A stretch of 64,000 bases of DNA from contig NZ_APNH01000001.1 of NCBI RefSeq assembly GCF_040361275.1, positions 1,461,001-1,525,000 of the forward strand. The letters run 5' to 3'. The notes under the pieces were generated by a model. It was not told the DNA's origin and did not search any database. It saw nothing but the letters and a program-made list of their open reading frames with translations. Of the stretch, positions 27,773-37,373 are shown in pieces (position 1 is the first letter of the stretch; every line of letters begins with the position of its first letter). Origin of the DNA: Salinisphaera sp. T31B1 (lineage in GTDB: Bacteria > Pseudomonadota > Gammaproteobacteria > Nevskiales > Salinisphaeraceae). Position numbers and translations under genes: made by a program.

Positions 27773-29098
27773 CTACTGCGTAGCGCTCTGGCCGGTGCAG
27801 GACTTGGTTTCGGTGTTGTAGTGCCCGCAGTCGAGATCGACCCAGTCGGCCTTGAGCTTCTTGCTGTCCGGCAGGAAGTCGGACCAGGCATCGCCCGGCA
27901 CTTCGTCGTCGGTTTCCCAGACCACCGAGAACTGGCCGTCGTCGGTGATTTCGCCGATATAGACGGGTTTGGTGATGTGGTGGTTGGGCAGCAGTTCGGC
28001 GGTGCCGCCGGTGAGGTTGTCGACCTTCAGGCCGGGCAGGGTGTCGATGACGGTATCCACATCGGTGGTCCCGGCCTTCTCGACCGCCTTCACCCACAGA
28101 TTGAAGCCGATATAGGTGGCCTCCATCGGGTCGTTGGTCACGCGGTCGTCGTCGCCGGTGTATTCATGCCAGTTCTTGATGAACTGCTCGTTGGCCGGCG
28201 TATCGATGCTCTCGAAATAGTTCCAGGCGGCGAGATGGCCGACCAGCGGGCCGGTATCGATGCCGGAAAGCTCCTGTTCGCCCACCGAGAACGCCACCAC
28301 CGGGATATCCGCGGCCGAGATCTGCTGGTTGGCCAGTTCCTTGTAGAAGGGCACGTTGGCGTCGCCGTTGATGGTCGAGACCACGGCGGTTTTCTTGCCG
28401 ACCGAGCCGAAGGCTTTCACGCGCGAGACGATGCTCTGCCAGTCGGAATGGCCGAACGGCGTGTAGTTGATCATGATGTCGGACTCGGCCACGCCGTTGT
28501 CCATCAGATACTGCTTGAGGATCTTGTTGGTGGTACGCGGATACACATAGTCCGTGCCCAGCAGCACCCAGCGCTCCACGCCGACCTCGTTCATCAGGTA
28601 GTTCACCGCCGGAATCGCCTGCTGGTTGGGCGCGGCACCGGTGTAGATGATGTTGCGCGAGGACTCCTCGCCCTCGTACTGGACGGGATAGAACAGCAGG
28701 CCGTTCAATTCCTCGAACACCGGCAGCACGGACTTGCGCGACACCGACGTCCAGGTGCCGAACACGACGTCGACCTTGTCCTGCGACAGGAGCTGGCGTG
28801 CCTTTTCGGCGAACAGCGGCCAGTTGGAGGCCGGATCCACGACCACCGGCTTGAGCTGGCAGCCGAGCAGGCCGCCTTTCTCGTTCTGCTGCTTGATCAG
28901 CATCAGGGCGGTGTCCTTGAGCGTGGACTCGCTGATGGCCATCGTGCCGGACAGCGAATGCAGCACGCCGACCTTGATCGGGCAATCGGCCTTCTTGGCG
29001 TCGTCGGCCGCCTGGGCGCTGCCGGCAAACGCGCCGAGTGCGAGCAGCGCCGGTGCCAGCACGCCCGTGGTGAGTTTATGTAGCGTCGTCGTCTTCAT
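27773..29098 (-). CDS. urtA: Urea ABC transporter substrate-binding protein UrtA
   Basis: 441 residues. Signal peptide of about 34 residues ending AGSAQAADDA, then the periplasmic type I binding fold: IKVGVLHSLSGTMAISESTLKDTALM, GTWTSVSRKSVLPVFEE, GLLFYPVQYEGEESSRNIIYTGAAPNQQ and the very characteristic LLGTDYVYPRTTNKILKQYL. This set of motifs separates UrtA (and the FmdD group) from amino-acid binding proteins. An alternative specificity for short-chain amides exists in this family, but the adjacent urea carboxylase and allophanate hydrolase support urea. GGGGAAA precedes the ATG. It overlaps the GntR stop by 4 bp. Confidence 0.94.
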   Translation of the reverse strand: MKTTTLHKLTTGVLAPALLALGAFAGSAQAADDAKKADCPIKVGVLHSLSGTMAISESTLKDTALMLIKQQNEKGGLLGCQLKPVVVDPASNWPLFAEKARQLLSQDKVDVVFGTWTSVSRKSVLPVFEELNGLLFYPVQYEGEESSRNIIYTGAAPNQQAIPAVNYLMNEVGVERWVLLGTDYVYPRTTNKILKQYLMDNGVAESDIMINYTPFGHSDWQSIVSRVKAFGSVGKKTAVVSTINGDANVPFYKELANQQISAADIPVVAFSVGEQELSGIDTGPLVGHLAAWNYFESIDTPANEQFIKNWHEYTGDDDRVTNDPMEATYIGFNLWVKAVEKAGTTDVDTVIDTLPGLKVDNLTGGTAELLPNHHITKPVYIGEITDDGQFSVVWETDDEVPGDAWSDFLPDSKKLKADWVDLDCGHYNTETKSCTGQSATQ

Positions 29099-29877
29099 CG
29101 TGGTTTCCCCGTTTTTTCGAGTGGTGACGGATGAGCGGTGGTATCGATGCGCAGCGGCCCGCCGGCACGCATTGCATCGCGGGCTTCGTAGAGCCCGTGC
29201 AGGGTGATCTGGCGCACCGCATCGCGGCTGGCCTTGATATGAGCTTCGAGCAGCTGCTGGGCGGGTTCGGCGTCGCGCTCGGCGAGCCGCCGCAGAATGG
29301 CCGCGTGTTCGTCGTAGGTGGCGTCGACGCGGGCGGGCTTGACGAAATCCAGCCGCCGTACGATGCGGATGCGTTCGGTCACGTCGCGGTGAATCCGCGC
29401 CATTTCGCGATTGCCTACGGCGGCCACGATCTCGGCATGAAACCGTTCGTCGAGCTGCCAGAGGGTGGTACTGTCGGTCTCGCGCTCGGCCGGGTCGATC
29501 TGCCAGACCCCGGCAAGCTCGGCCAGAATCGGCGGTGTTTCGTCGCGCGTGCACAGGCGCCGCACGGCCGCACATTCCAGCGTGATGCGTACGTCGTAGA
29601 GTTCGTCGAACGCATTGAAGTCCAGGGGTTTGACGCGCCAGCCGCCCTTGTCCAGCACATCGACATAGCCGTCGCGCTGCAGCCGGAACAGGGCTTCGCG
29701 TACCGGCGTACGGCTGGCCCGTACCCGCGCGGCGATATCGGTCTCGGAAATCCGATCGCCGGGCATGAGATGAAAATCGAACAGCTCGCTCTTGAGCTGG
29801 GCATAGACGCGATCAGCCAGGTTCACGCGCTTGGCGCGTGTACCCGGGGCCGTTCGGGGCGTCGGCGCGATACTCAT
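29095..29877 (-). CDS. GntR (FadR-type) regulator within the urea operon
   Basis: 260 residues. N-terminal winged helix (LADRVYAQLKSELFDFHLMPGDRISETDIAARVRASRTPVREALFRLQRDGYV) and an FCD-type all-helical C-terminal ligand domain with likely metal ligands in DERFHAEIVAA and DEHAAILRRLAERDAEPAQQLLEAHI. It lies between urea carboxylase and urtA, with 1-bp and 4-bp junctions, so it is made together with the genes it probably controls. The likely effector is a pathway intermediate or nitrogen signal. A TGTATACA palindrome typical of GntR operators lies at the 5' end of the operon (35352). The N-terminal 20 residues are basic and variable. Confidence 0.88.
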   Translation of the reverse strand: MSIAPTPRTAPGTRAKRVNLADRVYAQLKSELFDFHLMPGDRISETDIAARVRASRTPVREALFRLQRDGYVDVLDKGGWRVKPLDFNAFDELYDVRITLECAAVRRLCTRDETPPILAELAGVWQIDPAERETDSTTLWQLDERFHAEIVAAVGNREMARIHRDVTERIRIVRRLDFVKPARVDATYDEHAAILRRLAERDAEPAQQLLEAHIKASRDAVRQITLHGLYEARDAMRAGGPLRIDTTAHPSPLEKTGKPR

Positions 29878-29878
29878 G

Positions 29879-32800
29879 TCAGCCCGCGTTCGGCTCGATC
29901 ACGAGCAGCACATCGCCGGCCGAAACCAGCGTGCCCTGTTCGCAGCGCAGCGCTACCACCGTGCCGGCACAGGGCGCTTCGACCGCGAACTCCATCTTCA
30001 TCGCCTCGACGATCACCAGCGGGTCCCCGGCCTCGACGGTCGCGCCTTCGTCGACGTGCAGCTTCCAGACGTTGCCGGACACGTCGGCGGTCACCGCTTC
30101 GCCGTCGATGTCGTCCTCGACCGGTGCCGCAGCCGGGCCGGCCTTGGCTTCCGGTTCGGCCTCGGCCTGGGCCTGCCAGTGTTCGACCTCCTTGGCGAAG
30201 GCCTGGCTCTGGCACTCGCGAAAGGCCGCGATATCGTCGGCGTTGGCATCCAGAAACTGCTGGTATTCGGCGAAGTCGAAGACTTCCTCGGTGATCTCGG
30301 CATGCAGGCGGCCGGCACGGAACTCGGCCCGCATCTCGGTGAGCCTGTCCTCGTCGACCGGGTAATAGCGCACCTGGTCGAAGAATCGCAGCAGCCAGGG
30401 CTCGCCCGGTGCGAACTGCTCGTTGTGCCCGAACTTGTTCCAGATCGGCAGGGTGCGCCCGACCAGCTGATAGCCGCCCGGCGAGTCCATGCCGTAGATA
30501 CACATATAAACGCCGCCGATGCCCACCGTGCCCTCGGCGGTATAGGTGCGTGCCGGGTTGTACTTGGAGGTGACCAGGCGGTGGCGCGGGTCGATCGGCA
30601 CCGCACAGGGCGCGCCGAGATAGACATCACCGAGCCCCAGCACCATATAGCTGGCCGCCAGAATCGTCTCGCGCACTTCGTCGCGCGATTCAAGGCCGTT
30701 TATGCGCTGGATGAAGTCGACGTTGTTCGGCAGCCACGGCGCGGTGTCGCGGACCGACTGGCGATAGCGCGAAACGGCATCCAGCGTGGCGCTGTCCTCG
30801 AAGGCCAGCGGGAGGTGCAGCACGCGGGTGGGCAGCTTGAGGTCGTCGACTTCGGGCAGATTGGCTTCGATCGCCAGCAGCGCCTCGATGAGATCGCGCT
30901 GGTGGATACGCTGGCCGTCGTAGTTGACCTGCAGCGAACGCACGCCGGGCGAGAGTTCGAGGATGCCGTCGACCGGGTTCTTTTCCAGCGCCTGCATGAG
31001 CAGGTACACGCGCAGGCGAAAGCGCAGGTCGAGCACGTTCGGGCCGTACTCGATCAGGATGCAGCGATCGCCGGCCTGGCGGTAGGCCACAGCCGGCCGG
31101 CTGCCCTCGGCCGGGCGCTCGGCGAGTACGCAGGGCGAGACCGTATCCGCAGGCGTCGGCAGGGCCAGCGGGCGGCGCTCGGCGGGCACCGCGAGCTCGT
31201 TGCAGGCGGCGTCCTGTTCGCGTTGCAGGGCCGCTGCCTCGTCGAAGCCGATCTGTACGAAACGGATCGTATCGCCGGGGGCGACCTGGCCGACCTTCCA
31301 CAGCTCGGCCGCCGCGATCGTCACCGGACAGACGAAGCCGCCCAGGCTCGGCCCGTCGCGGGTCAGGATCACCGGCATGTCGCCGGTGAAGTTGATGGCC
31401 CCGACCGCGTATTCGGTGTCGTGGATATTGGACGGATGCAGCCCGGCCTCGCCGCCGTCCTCGCGGGCGAAGGTCGGCTTGGGGCCGTTCAGGCGAATGC
31501 CCAGGCGGTTGGAGTTGTAGTGGACTTCCCAGTCGGTATCGAAGAAGGCCGCAATCGAATCTTCGGTAAAGAAATCGGGCGCGCCGTGCGGGCCGTAGAG
31601 CACGCCGATTTCCCAGTGCTTCGTGTACTCGGGCACGAGCGCCGCGGGCGCGGCCTGTGGCGCGTTAATCGGAGCGGGCGTCGGGGCGTTGGGCCTGGAG
31701 GCATCGCAGACGGCGAGCATGTCGGTCGTTCGCAGCGGCCGGCCGGCATGGCCGCCGAACTGACCCAGCGCAAAGGTCGACTTGCTGCCCAGATAATCGG
31801 GGACGTCGATACCGCCGCGGACCGCGATATAGGTCCGACAGCCGGATTCGGCCTTGCCGACGACCAGCGTCTGGCCGGCGCGCACTTCGATCGGTGCCCA
31901 GAAATCGACCGGCGCGTCGTCCAGCGTCGCGGCCGTTTTTGCGCCCGTGAGTGCGATGACCACGTCGGTATGGAATCTGATCTGTGGCCCCAGGATCGTG
32001 CATTCGATACCGGCCGCCGAGGCGTGGTTGCCGACGATGGCATTGGCCAGACGAAAGGCGTAATCGTCCATTGGCCCGGACGGCGGTACGCCGATATGCC
32101 AGTAGCCGGTACGCCCCGGAAAATCCTGGATGCTGGTGTACGTGCCCGGTTTGACGATCTCCAGAAACGGCGGCGCGTAGTCGAAATCGGCCAGAAACGC
32201 GGTCGAGACCTCGCCGGCGGCGAATTTCTCGTCGGCCGCGATCTGGCGCAGATAATCCAGATTGGTGGCGATGCCCGACAGGCGTGTCGCATCCAGCGCA
32301 TTGATCAGCCGTGCCAGCGCTTCGTCGCGGGTATTGCCGTGCACGATGAGCTTGGCGATCATCGGGTCGAAGTGCGATGACACCTCGGTGCCCGCGGCGA
32401 CCCAGGTATCCACGCGCGCATGTTCGTCGAACACCACCTCGGTGAGCACGCCGGGCGAGGGCTGGAAATCGCGCGCCGGCTGTTCGGCATAGATGCGCAC
32501 CTCGATCGCCGCGCCCTGCGGGTCGGCTTCAAACGCCGACAGATCGGGCGGGTTGCCGGCCGCGGTGCGCACCATCCAAGCCACCAGATCGACGCCGGTC
32601 ACCGCCTCGGTGATCGGGTGCTCGACCTGCAGGCGTGTGTTCACCTCGAGGAAATAGAATGCGTCGCGCGCGCCGTCGTAGATGAATTCCACCGTGCCCG
32701 CCGAGCGATAGTTCACCGACTCGCCCAGGCTCACGGCCGCGGCCATCATCGCGTCGCGCGTGGCCGCGGGCAGATGCGGCGCCGGGGTTTCCTCGACGAC

Positions 32801-33514
32801 TTTCTGGTTGCGCCGCTGCAGCGAACAGTCGCGCTCGCCCAGGGCCACGACCGTGCCGTTACCGTCGCCGAATATCTGGATCTCCACGTGCCGTGCCGAC
32901 TCGATGAAGCGCTCGAGAAACACGCCGTCATCGGAAAAATAGTTCTGGCCCAGACGGGCGACCTTGTCGAAGGCCGCTTCCAGCTCGGCTTCGTCGTTGC
33001 AGCGCGACAGGCCGATGCCGCCGCCGCCGGCCGTGGACTTGAGCATGACCGGATAGCCGAGCTCGCTGGCCGCGGTTTTCGCCGCGTCCAGGCTGTCGAG
33101 CAGACCGGTCCCGGGCGCCAGCGGCACGCCGGCGTTCTCGGCCAGTTCGCGGGCGGTGTGCTTGAGACCGAACTGTTCGATCTGTTCGGGCGTGGGCCCG
33201 GCGAAAGCGATGCCGGCGTCTTCGCAGGCCCGGGCGAAGTCCGCGTTCTCGGATAGAAAACCGTAGCCGGGGATGATCGCCTGGGCGCCGGATTCGCGCG
33301 CCGCGTTCAACACGGCCTCGACGTTGAGATAGCTTTCCGCGGCCGTGTCGCCGCCGAGGGCTATGGCCATATCGGCCGCGCCGACGTGGCCGCTGTCGCG
33401 ATCGCTGTCGGCATAGACCGCGACGCTCTTGATATCCATGGCCTTGAGCGTGCGCGCGATGCGCACCGCGATCTCGCCACGGTTGGCGATGAGGACGGTA
33501 TCGAGTTCAGCCAT
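29879..33514 (-). CDS. uca: Urea carboxylase (biotin-dependent)
   Basis: 1211 residues. It carboxylates urea to allophanate with ATP and bicarbonate. Domain order: biotin carboxylase N-domain (VLIANRGEIAVRIARTLK), ATP-grasp (MLKSTAGGGGIGLSRC) and C-domain to about 445; an AHS2/KipA-like domain (GTYTSIQDFPGRTGYWHIGVPPSGPMD) to about 790; an AHS1/KipI-like domain (CILIEYGPNVLDLRFRL, later VEFRRPV-like cyclophilin fold) to about 1050; and a C-terminal biotinyl domain with EAMKMEF, the biotin Lys at 1173. The full urea-amidolyase type layout, next to allophanate hydrolase and urt genes, excludes acetyl- or pyruvate-type carboxylases. It overlaps the allophanate hydrolase gene by 8 bp. The UAAP/DUF1989 accessory genes often seen with it are absent. 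Confidence 0.94.
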   Translation of the reverse strand: MAELDTVLIANRGEIAVRIARTLKAMDIKSVAVYADSDRDSGHVGAADMAIALGGDTAAESYLNVEAVLNAARESGAQAIIPGYGFLSENADFARACEDAGIAFAGPTPEQIEQFGLKHTARELAENAGVPLAPGTGLLDSLDAAKTAASELGYPVMLKSTAGGGGIGLSRCNDEAELEAAFDKVARLGQNYFSDDGVFLERFIESARHVEIQIFGDGNGTVVALGERDCSLQRRNQKVVEETPAPHLPAATRDAMMAAAVSLGESVNYRSAGTVEFIYDGARDAFYFLEVNTRLQVEHPITEAVTGVDLVAWMVRTAAGNPPDLSAFEADPQGAAIEVRIYAEQPARDFQPSPGVLTEVVFDEHARVDTWVAAGTEVSSHFDPMIAKLIVHGNTRDEALARLINALDATRLSGIATNLDYLRQIAADEKFAAGEVSTAFLADFDYAPPFLEIVKPGTYTSIQDFPGRTGYWHIGVPPSGPMDDYAFRLANAIVGNHASAAGIECTILGPQIRFHTDVVIALTGAKTAATLDDAPVDFWAPIEVRAGQTLVVGKAESGCRTYIAVRGGIDVPDYLGSKSTFALGQFGGHAGRPLRTTDMLAVCDASRPNAPTPAPINAPQAAPAALVPEYTKHWEIGVLYGPHGAPDFFTEDSIAAFFDTDWEVHYNSNRLGIRLNGPKPTFAREDGGEAGLHPSNIHDTEYAVGAINFTGDMPVILTRDGPSLGGFVCPVTIAAAELWKVGQVAPGDTIRFVQIGFDEAAALQREQDAACNELAVPAERRPLALPTPADTVSPCVLAERPAEGSRPAVAYRQAGDRCILIEYGPNVLDLRFRLRVYLLMQALEKNPVDGILELSPGVRSLQVNYDGQRIHQRDLIEALLAIEANLPEVDDLKLPTRVLHLPLAFEDSATLDAVSRYRQSVRDTAPWLPNNVDFIQRINGLESRDEVRETILAASYMVLGLGDVYLGAPCAVPIDPRHRLVTSKYNPARTYTAEGTVGIGGVYMCIYGMDSPGGYQLVGRTLPIWNKFGHNEQFAPGEPWLLRFFDQVRYYPVDEDRLTEMRAEFRAGRLHAEITEEVFDFAEYQQFLDANADDIAAFRECQSQAFAKEVEHWQAQAEAEPEAKAGPAAAPVEDDIDGEAVTADVSGNVWKLHVDEGATVEAGDPLVIVEAMKMEFAVEAPCAGTVVALRCEQGTLVSAGDVLLVIEPNAG

Positions 33515-35333
33515 TGTCGTTCGCCTTTGCTTTCTGGTCCGCGATATAGGCGCGCCAGCCGCCGAATGCGGTCACGTCGCGCGCGCTGTCGGCGGCCCAG
33601 CCTTCGCAGATGAAACCTTTCACTTCGCGGCCATCGGCAAGCGTCAATGTGCCGATGCCCAGGGGTGCCGGAATGAGTGCAACGAATGAGCCAAACGCCG
33701 CCACGGGCACGTCCCACAGCTCGACCTGGATCGCCGCGCCGCCGTCGCCGCGGATCAGCCCCGGTTTGGGCGGCGTGGTGCCGGCGAGTGCGAGCAACCG
33801 GTATTCAGGTGCGGTTTCGGTCTGCTCGACGAACACCGCGTCGCGCTCGGTGAGCTGCCCGTTCAGCGGCATGCCGCGCAGGTGTGCACCGACGACGGCG
33901 ACGCGGATCATGGCGTCGGCGGCTGGCGCGCCGTCGGTATCGGCTATCGGTGCGGCGAGGCGCTCGTCGGTACCCAGCGGCCAGGGTTGGTGGGTCTGCC
34001 AGCGTGCGCCGAGCGCAGCCAGACGCGCGTCGTGCCAGGCAGGCGCGATCAGGGTGATGCCGGCGGGCAGGCCGTCGTCGCGAAAGCCGCCGGGCAGCGC
34101 GAGCGCGCAGTAATCGAGCAGGTTCACGAAGTTGGTATAGGTGCCCAGACGGCTGTTGAGCTCGACTGGTTCGGCCGCGATTTCGGCCTGGCTGTAGATG
34201 CTCGGCGAGGTGGGGACCAGCAGCGCGTCGACGTTTGCGATGAGCGCGTCGGCTTCGCGTCGGAGCGCGGCCAGGGCGTACTGCGCCCGAAAGGCATCGA
34301 CCGCGCTGGCGTTCTTGCCGCCGGTGATGATGTCGGCTACCACCGGATCGGCCGCATCGGGATGGGCATCGATGAACTCGCCGACCGCGGCATAGCGTTC
34401 GGCCACCCACGGCCCTTGATAGAGCAGGGCGGCGGCAGCGTGGAAGGGCGCGAAATCCAGCGCCACGATCTCGGCGCCGGCATCCCGCCATCGCCCGACG
34501 GCGGATTCGAAAGCCGCGCGCGCCTTGTCGTCGCCGAAGAACTCCGGCGCGTTGGGCACGCCGAGTCTGGGCTTTGAGGTGCTCGGGGGCGCTATCGGCG
34601 CGGCCTGCGGTTGGCGCCGCGAATAGGCGTCTTCGGTATCGAAATCGACGAGCACGTCGCGAACGGTGTCCGCGTCTTCGACGTTCAGCGTGAAGATGGA
34701 GACACAGTCGAGCGATTGACAGGCCGGCAGCACGCCGCGGGTGCTGATCGCGCCGCAGGTAGCTTTGACACCCACCAGATTGTTGAAGCCGGCCGGCACG
34801 CGCCCGGAGCCGGCCGTGTCCGTGCCCAGCGAAAACGCCACCAGGCCCCGGGCCACGACCGACGCCGAGCCGGAACTCGAGCCGCCGCTGATATAGGCTG
34901 GATCGAAAGCGTTGGGCACGGCGCCGAACGGCGAGCGCGTACCGACCAGTCCGGTCGCGAACTGGTCGAGATTGGTCTTGCCCAGCAGGATTGCGCCGGC
35001 CGCCTGTAGCCGTTCGACGGCATGCGCGCTACGGGTGGGCGTATAGGCATAGTCCGGGCAGGCCGCGGTGGTCGGCAGGCCGGCGACATCGATATTGTCC
35101 TTGACCGCGAACGGCACGCCGTAGAGCGGCAGTGCTGCCTGATCGCCGGCGCAGTCGCTCAGCCGGGCGTCGAGACCGGCCAGCTGGGCATCGAGCTCGA
35201 CGGCGCTAACGATATGAATCCATGCCGGATCGTCGCTCGAGAGTGCGTCGCGCAGGGCGTGGAGTGCACGGCGCGGCGTTTGTGTCGCCTCGGCGTAGCG
35301 GTCGCGCCAATCGGCCAGGGTCGCTATCGTCAT
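33507..35333 (-). CDS. atzF: Allophanate hydrolase
   Basis: 608 residues. It hydrolyses allophanate to ammonia and carbon dioxide, the second step after urea carboxylase. The amidase-signature triad is visible: Lys78 in GVPFAVKDNIDV, the cis-Ser in GGSSSGSASVV (about 153) and the nucleophile Ser176 in DTAGSGRVP. After the amidase domain (to about 440) comes the C-terminal domain specific to allophanate hydrolases (MIRVAVVGAHLRGMPLNGQL, VELWDVPVAAFGSFV, GREVKGFICE), which excludes a plain amidase. First gene of the urea operon. ATG at 35333 is preferred; a TTG at 35360 lies inside the GntR-type palindrome. Confidence 0.94.
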   Translation of the reverse strand: MTIATLADWRDRYAEATQTPRRALHALRDALSSDDPAWIHIVSAVELDAQLAGLDARLSDCAGDQAALPLYGVPFAVKDNIDVAGLPTTAACPDYAYTPTRSAHAVERLQAAGAILLGKTNLDQFATGLVGTRSPFGAVPNAFDPAYISGGSSSGSASVVARGLVAFSLGTDTAGSGRVPAGFNNLVGVKATCGAISTRGVLPACQSLDCVSIFTLNVEDADTVRDVLVDFDTEDAYSRRQPQAAPIAPPSTSKPRLGVPNAPEFFGDDKARAAFESAVGRWRDAGAEIVALDFAPFHAAAALLYQGPWVAERYAAVGEFIDAHPDAADPVVADIITGGKNASAVDAFRAQYALAALRREADALIANVDALLVPTSPSIYSQAEIAAEPVELNSRLGTYTNFVNLLDYCALALPGGFRDDGLPAGITLIAPAWHDARLAALGARWQTHQPWPLGTDERLAAPIADTDGAPAADAMIRVAVVGAHLRGMPLNGQLTERDAVFVEQTETAPEYRLLALAGTTPPKPGLIRGDGGAAIQVELWDVPVAAFGSFVALIPAPLGIGTLTLADGREVKGFICEGWAADSARDVTAFGGWRAYIADQKAKANDNG

Positions 35334-35343
35334 GTCGTCTGCA

Positions 35344-35360
35344 TACAGGGATGTATACAA
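35344..35360 (-). promoter_or_regulatory. GntR-type operator at the head of the urea operon
   Basis: The 8-bp palindrome TGTATACA (35352-35359) lies 19 bp before the allophanate hydrolase start, with a second GTATGC/GCATAC half-site beside it. The GTATAC core is a common GntR-family operator, and a FadR-type GntR gene is in this operon. A minus-strand TATAGC (35403-35398) could be the -10 element, which would put the operator just downstream of the transcription start. Confidence 0.55.
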
Positions 35361-35482
35361 CGACTAAGCAACGCCTGTGCCAGTCCGCCGGCAGGGCGCT
35401 ATATCACGCTGATCGCGAGATCTGGTCGTGTTTTATGAAGGTGGGACGCCCTTTGAAAAACGCGTGTTCGACCTGTTTCGGT

Positions 35483-35502
35483 GCGGCCGGCCTCCCGGCC
35501 GC
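35483..35502 (-). terminator. Hairpin after the flavodoxin-like gene
   Basis: GCGGCCGG, 4-nt loop, CCGGCCGC: a perfect 8-bp stem about 20 bp after the flavodoxin-like stop and ahead of the urea-operon promoter. There is no T-run. Confidence 0.4.
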
Positions 35503-35522
35503 GCCATTTCCGTGCAGCGTGT

Positions 35523-35984
35523 TTAGAACAGTCCGCTATCCAGGCCCGCCGCCACCATCAAGCCCAGCTCTTCGCACTGGGTTTCGAAGGCCGGGTCGAA
35601 GGGGCCGCGACAGATCAGCGGTTCCTGGACCGCCTTCCAGCGCAGCCCGCCGGTGATGCTCTCGATGCCGCGGCGCGTGCCGGTGCCGTCGTGGCCGGCG
35701 CGCACATAGAAGGCAAAGGGCAGCGCGTCGGTGTGATCGAGACAGGGGTAATAGATACGGTCGAAGAAGTCCTTGAGCGCGCCGCTCATATAGCCAAGGT
35801 TTTCGGGCGTCCCCAGGATCAGCCCTTGGGCGGCGAGTACATCTTCGGGTCCGGCATCCAGTGGTGCACGCCATTCGGCCTCGACCTGCCCGATATCCGG
35901 ATGACCGGCACCGCGCAACACGGCGTCGACGAGGCGCCGGGTATTGGGCGAGGGTGCATGCGCGACGACCAGCAGTTTGAGCAT
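35523..35984 (-). CDS. Flavodoxin-like / NAD(P)H-dependent FMN reductase family protein
   Basis: 153 residues beginning MLKLLVVAHAPSPNTRRLVDAVLRGA, the first strand and phosphate-binding loop of a flavodoxin fold, followed by GLILGTPENLGYMSGALKDFFDRIYYP, the FMN-ring contact region of the NADPH-dependent FMN reductase/flavodoxin_5 group. It probably carries FMN and transfers electrons to a quinone or partner protein. The length suits a single flavodoxin domain. The start at 35984 gives the canonical N-terminus; no good ribosome binding site is visible. It is co-directional with the urea operon but separated by a hairpin and by that operon's own operator. Confidence 0.82.
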   Translation of the reverse strand: MLKLLVVAHAPSPNTRRLVDAVLRGAGHPDIGQVEAEWRAPLDAGPEDVLAAQGLILGTPENLGYMSGALKDFFDRIYYPCLDHTDALPFAFYVRAGHDGTGTRRGIESITGGLRWKAVQEPLICRGPFDPAFETQCEELGLMVAAGLDSGLF

Positions 35985-36242
35985 GACGAAACAGATAGCA
36001 AGCGGGCCGAAGATCATCGTGATCGGTACCCGCCCCTACCGCAACCGGCCGCAGCCTGTCGTCGCGTCACCAGTCCCGGTTTAGCTGACGGCGCGGCGGT
36101 CGCGTGGCCGGTTTGTCCGGTCGTGTTCGCGGCTTCGGTCCGTGTAACGGGGTGATGTTGGGTGGTGTCGGCCCTATCAGGCGGGTGGTATCGCGTCCGC
36201 GCGCCCGACCCGGGTATTCTGGCCCGGAGGTTTTGCCGAGTG

Positions 36243-37283
36243 ATGATCCCCATGCCTGCGCCCCGCTTGATCCGGATGCTCACGACCGGGCTGCTCTGCC
36301 TCGTGGGCCATGCCGCCTGGGCCGATTCCGCTACTCGTACGATCTGTGTCTATGACCCGGTGGGTGCCAGCGGGCCGATCATCGAGCAGTTCCAGGACTA
36401 TGTGATCTTCGCGCGAGACCATGGCGTCGTCTTCGATCTGCGCCCGTATACCAGCGAGGAGGTCGTGGCCTCCGATTTCAAGGCCGGGCGATGCGACGCC
36501 GCGGGCCTGACCGGCATTCGTGTCAAACAGTTCGTCGATTTCGCCGGCAGCCTGGACATGGTTGGCGGGCTGCAGACCTACGAACAGCTGCATACCGCGA
36601 TTCGGGTGATGGCCAGCGACAAGGCCGCGCCGCTGATGCACGAGAACGGTTACGAGATTGCGGGTATCGTGCCGGGCGGCAAGGTGTTTTTGTTCTCGCG
36701 CGACAAGCGTTTTCTAGACAGCCTCGAGGCGGCCGCGGGAAAGAAGGTCGCGGTCATCGGCTATGACCGGCAGGCCCGTGTGGTGGCCAACGTGGCGGGG
36801 GCTTCGCCGGTGCCAGCGACCATCGCCAGCTTCGGGCCGCTGTTCAACAACCACAGTGTCGATATGGCTTATGCCCCGTCGATCGCCTACCGACCGTTGG
36901 AGTTGTACAAGGGGCTGGGCGAGTCCGGGGGCGTTGCCGATTTCGTGCTCGGCATGCTGTCGTTGCAAATGGTGGTTCATCGCGATCGTTTTCCTGCGGA
37001 CTTTCCGGCCGCCTCGCGTCGCTGGGCGTTGGACAACGCCTGGGATCGGGTCATCCCGCGTATCCGCCAGGCCGACCGTGAGATACCCGAGCATTACTGG
37101 GTGCCCATCGACGGCCAGCGCGAGACCAAGTACCGCGGCATGCTGCGGGAGATTCGTCAGCGGCTCTGGGACCAGGGCTGGTACAACCATCGCATGCAGC
37201 ATCTGTTGAAGAAGATCCGCTGTGCCAGCGACGGCGGCCTGGCCGAGTGCAGTCTCGACTCGGAAGGCGGGGCGGTGAACTGA
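36243..37283 (+). CDS. Putative periplasmic solute-binding protein (paralogue 3)
   Basis: 346 residues, signal peptide ending near AAWADS (residue 27). It is closely related to the paralogue at 19264 over the whole mature length (RTICVYDPVGASGPIIEQFQDY at the start, QHLLKKIRC and AECSLDSEGGAVN at the end). Shared DNA tracts such as the one around FLDSLEAAAGKKVAVIGYD imply a recent duplication or gene conversion. GGAGG at 36226 serves either the ATG at 36243 or the GTG at 36240. It stands alone, 90 bp before a LysR regulator on the same strand, whereas the other two copies are in tandem 16 kb away. Confidence 0.75.
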   Translation: MIPMPAPRLIRMLTTGLLCLVGHAAWADSATRTICVYDPVGASGPIIEQFQDYVIFARDHGVVFDLRPYTSEEVVASDFKAGRCDAAGLTGIRVKQFVDFAGSLDMVGGLQTYEQLHTAIRVMASDKAAPLMHENGYEIAGIVPGGKVFLFSRDKRFLDSLEAAAGKKVAVIGYDRQARVVANVAGASPVPATIASFGPLFNNHSVDMAYAPSIAYRPLELYKGLGESGGVADFVLGMLSLQMVVHRDRFPADFPAASRRWALDNAWDRVIPRIRQADREIPEHYWVPIDGQRETKYRGMLREIRQRLWDQGWYNHRMQHLLKKIRCASDGGLAECSLDSEGGAVN

Positions 37284-37333
37284 GCGCGCCGCCATCGCGC
37301 GAGCGACGTCGCCCAACGGCCGCATGCACCCGA

Positions 37334-37339
37334 TATAAT
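37334..37339 (+). promoter_or_regulatory. -10 element ahead of the LysR gene
   Basis: An exact TATAAT 35 bp before the LysR start; no good -35 is visible, which suggests activator dependence or a weak promoter. Confidence 0.4.
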
Positions 37340-37373
37340 CACAGTCGATATCGTTCGGACTATCATTCTGCGT

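Noticed and set aside
25865-29083. A 1072-codon plus-strand frame
   Set aside because: It is the antisense shadow of urtB and urtA; high-GC DNA leaves the opposite strand open.
29831-32380. An 849-codon plus-strand frame
   Set aside because: Antisense shadow of the urea carboxylase gene with no domain of its own.
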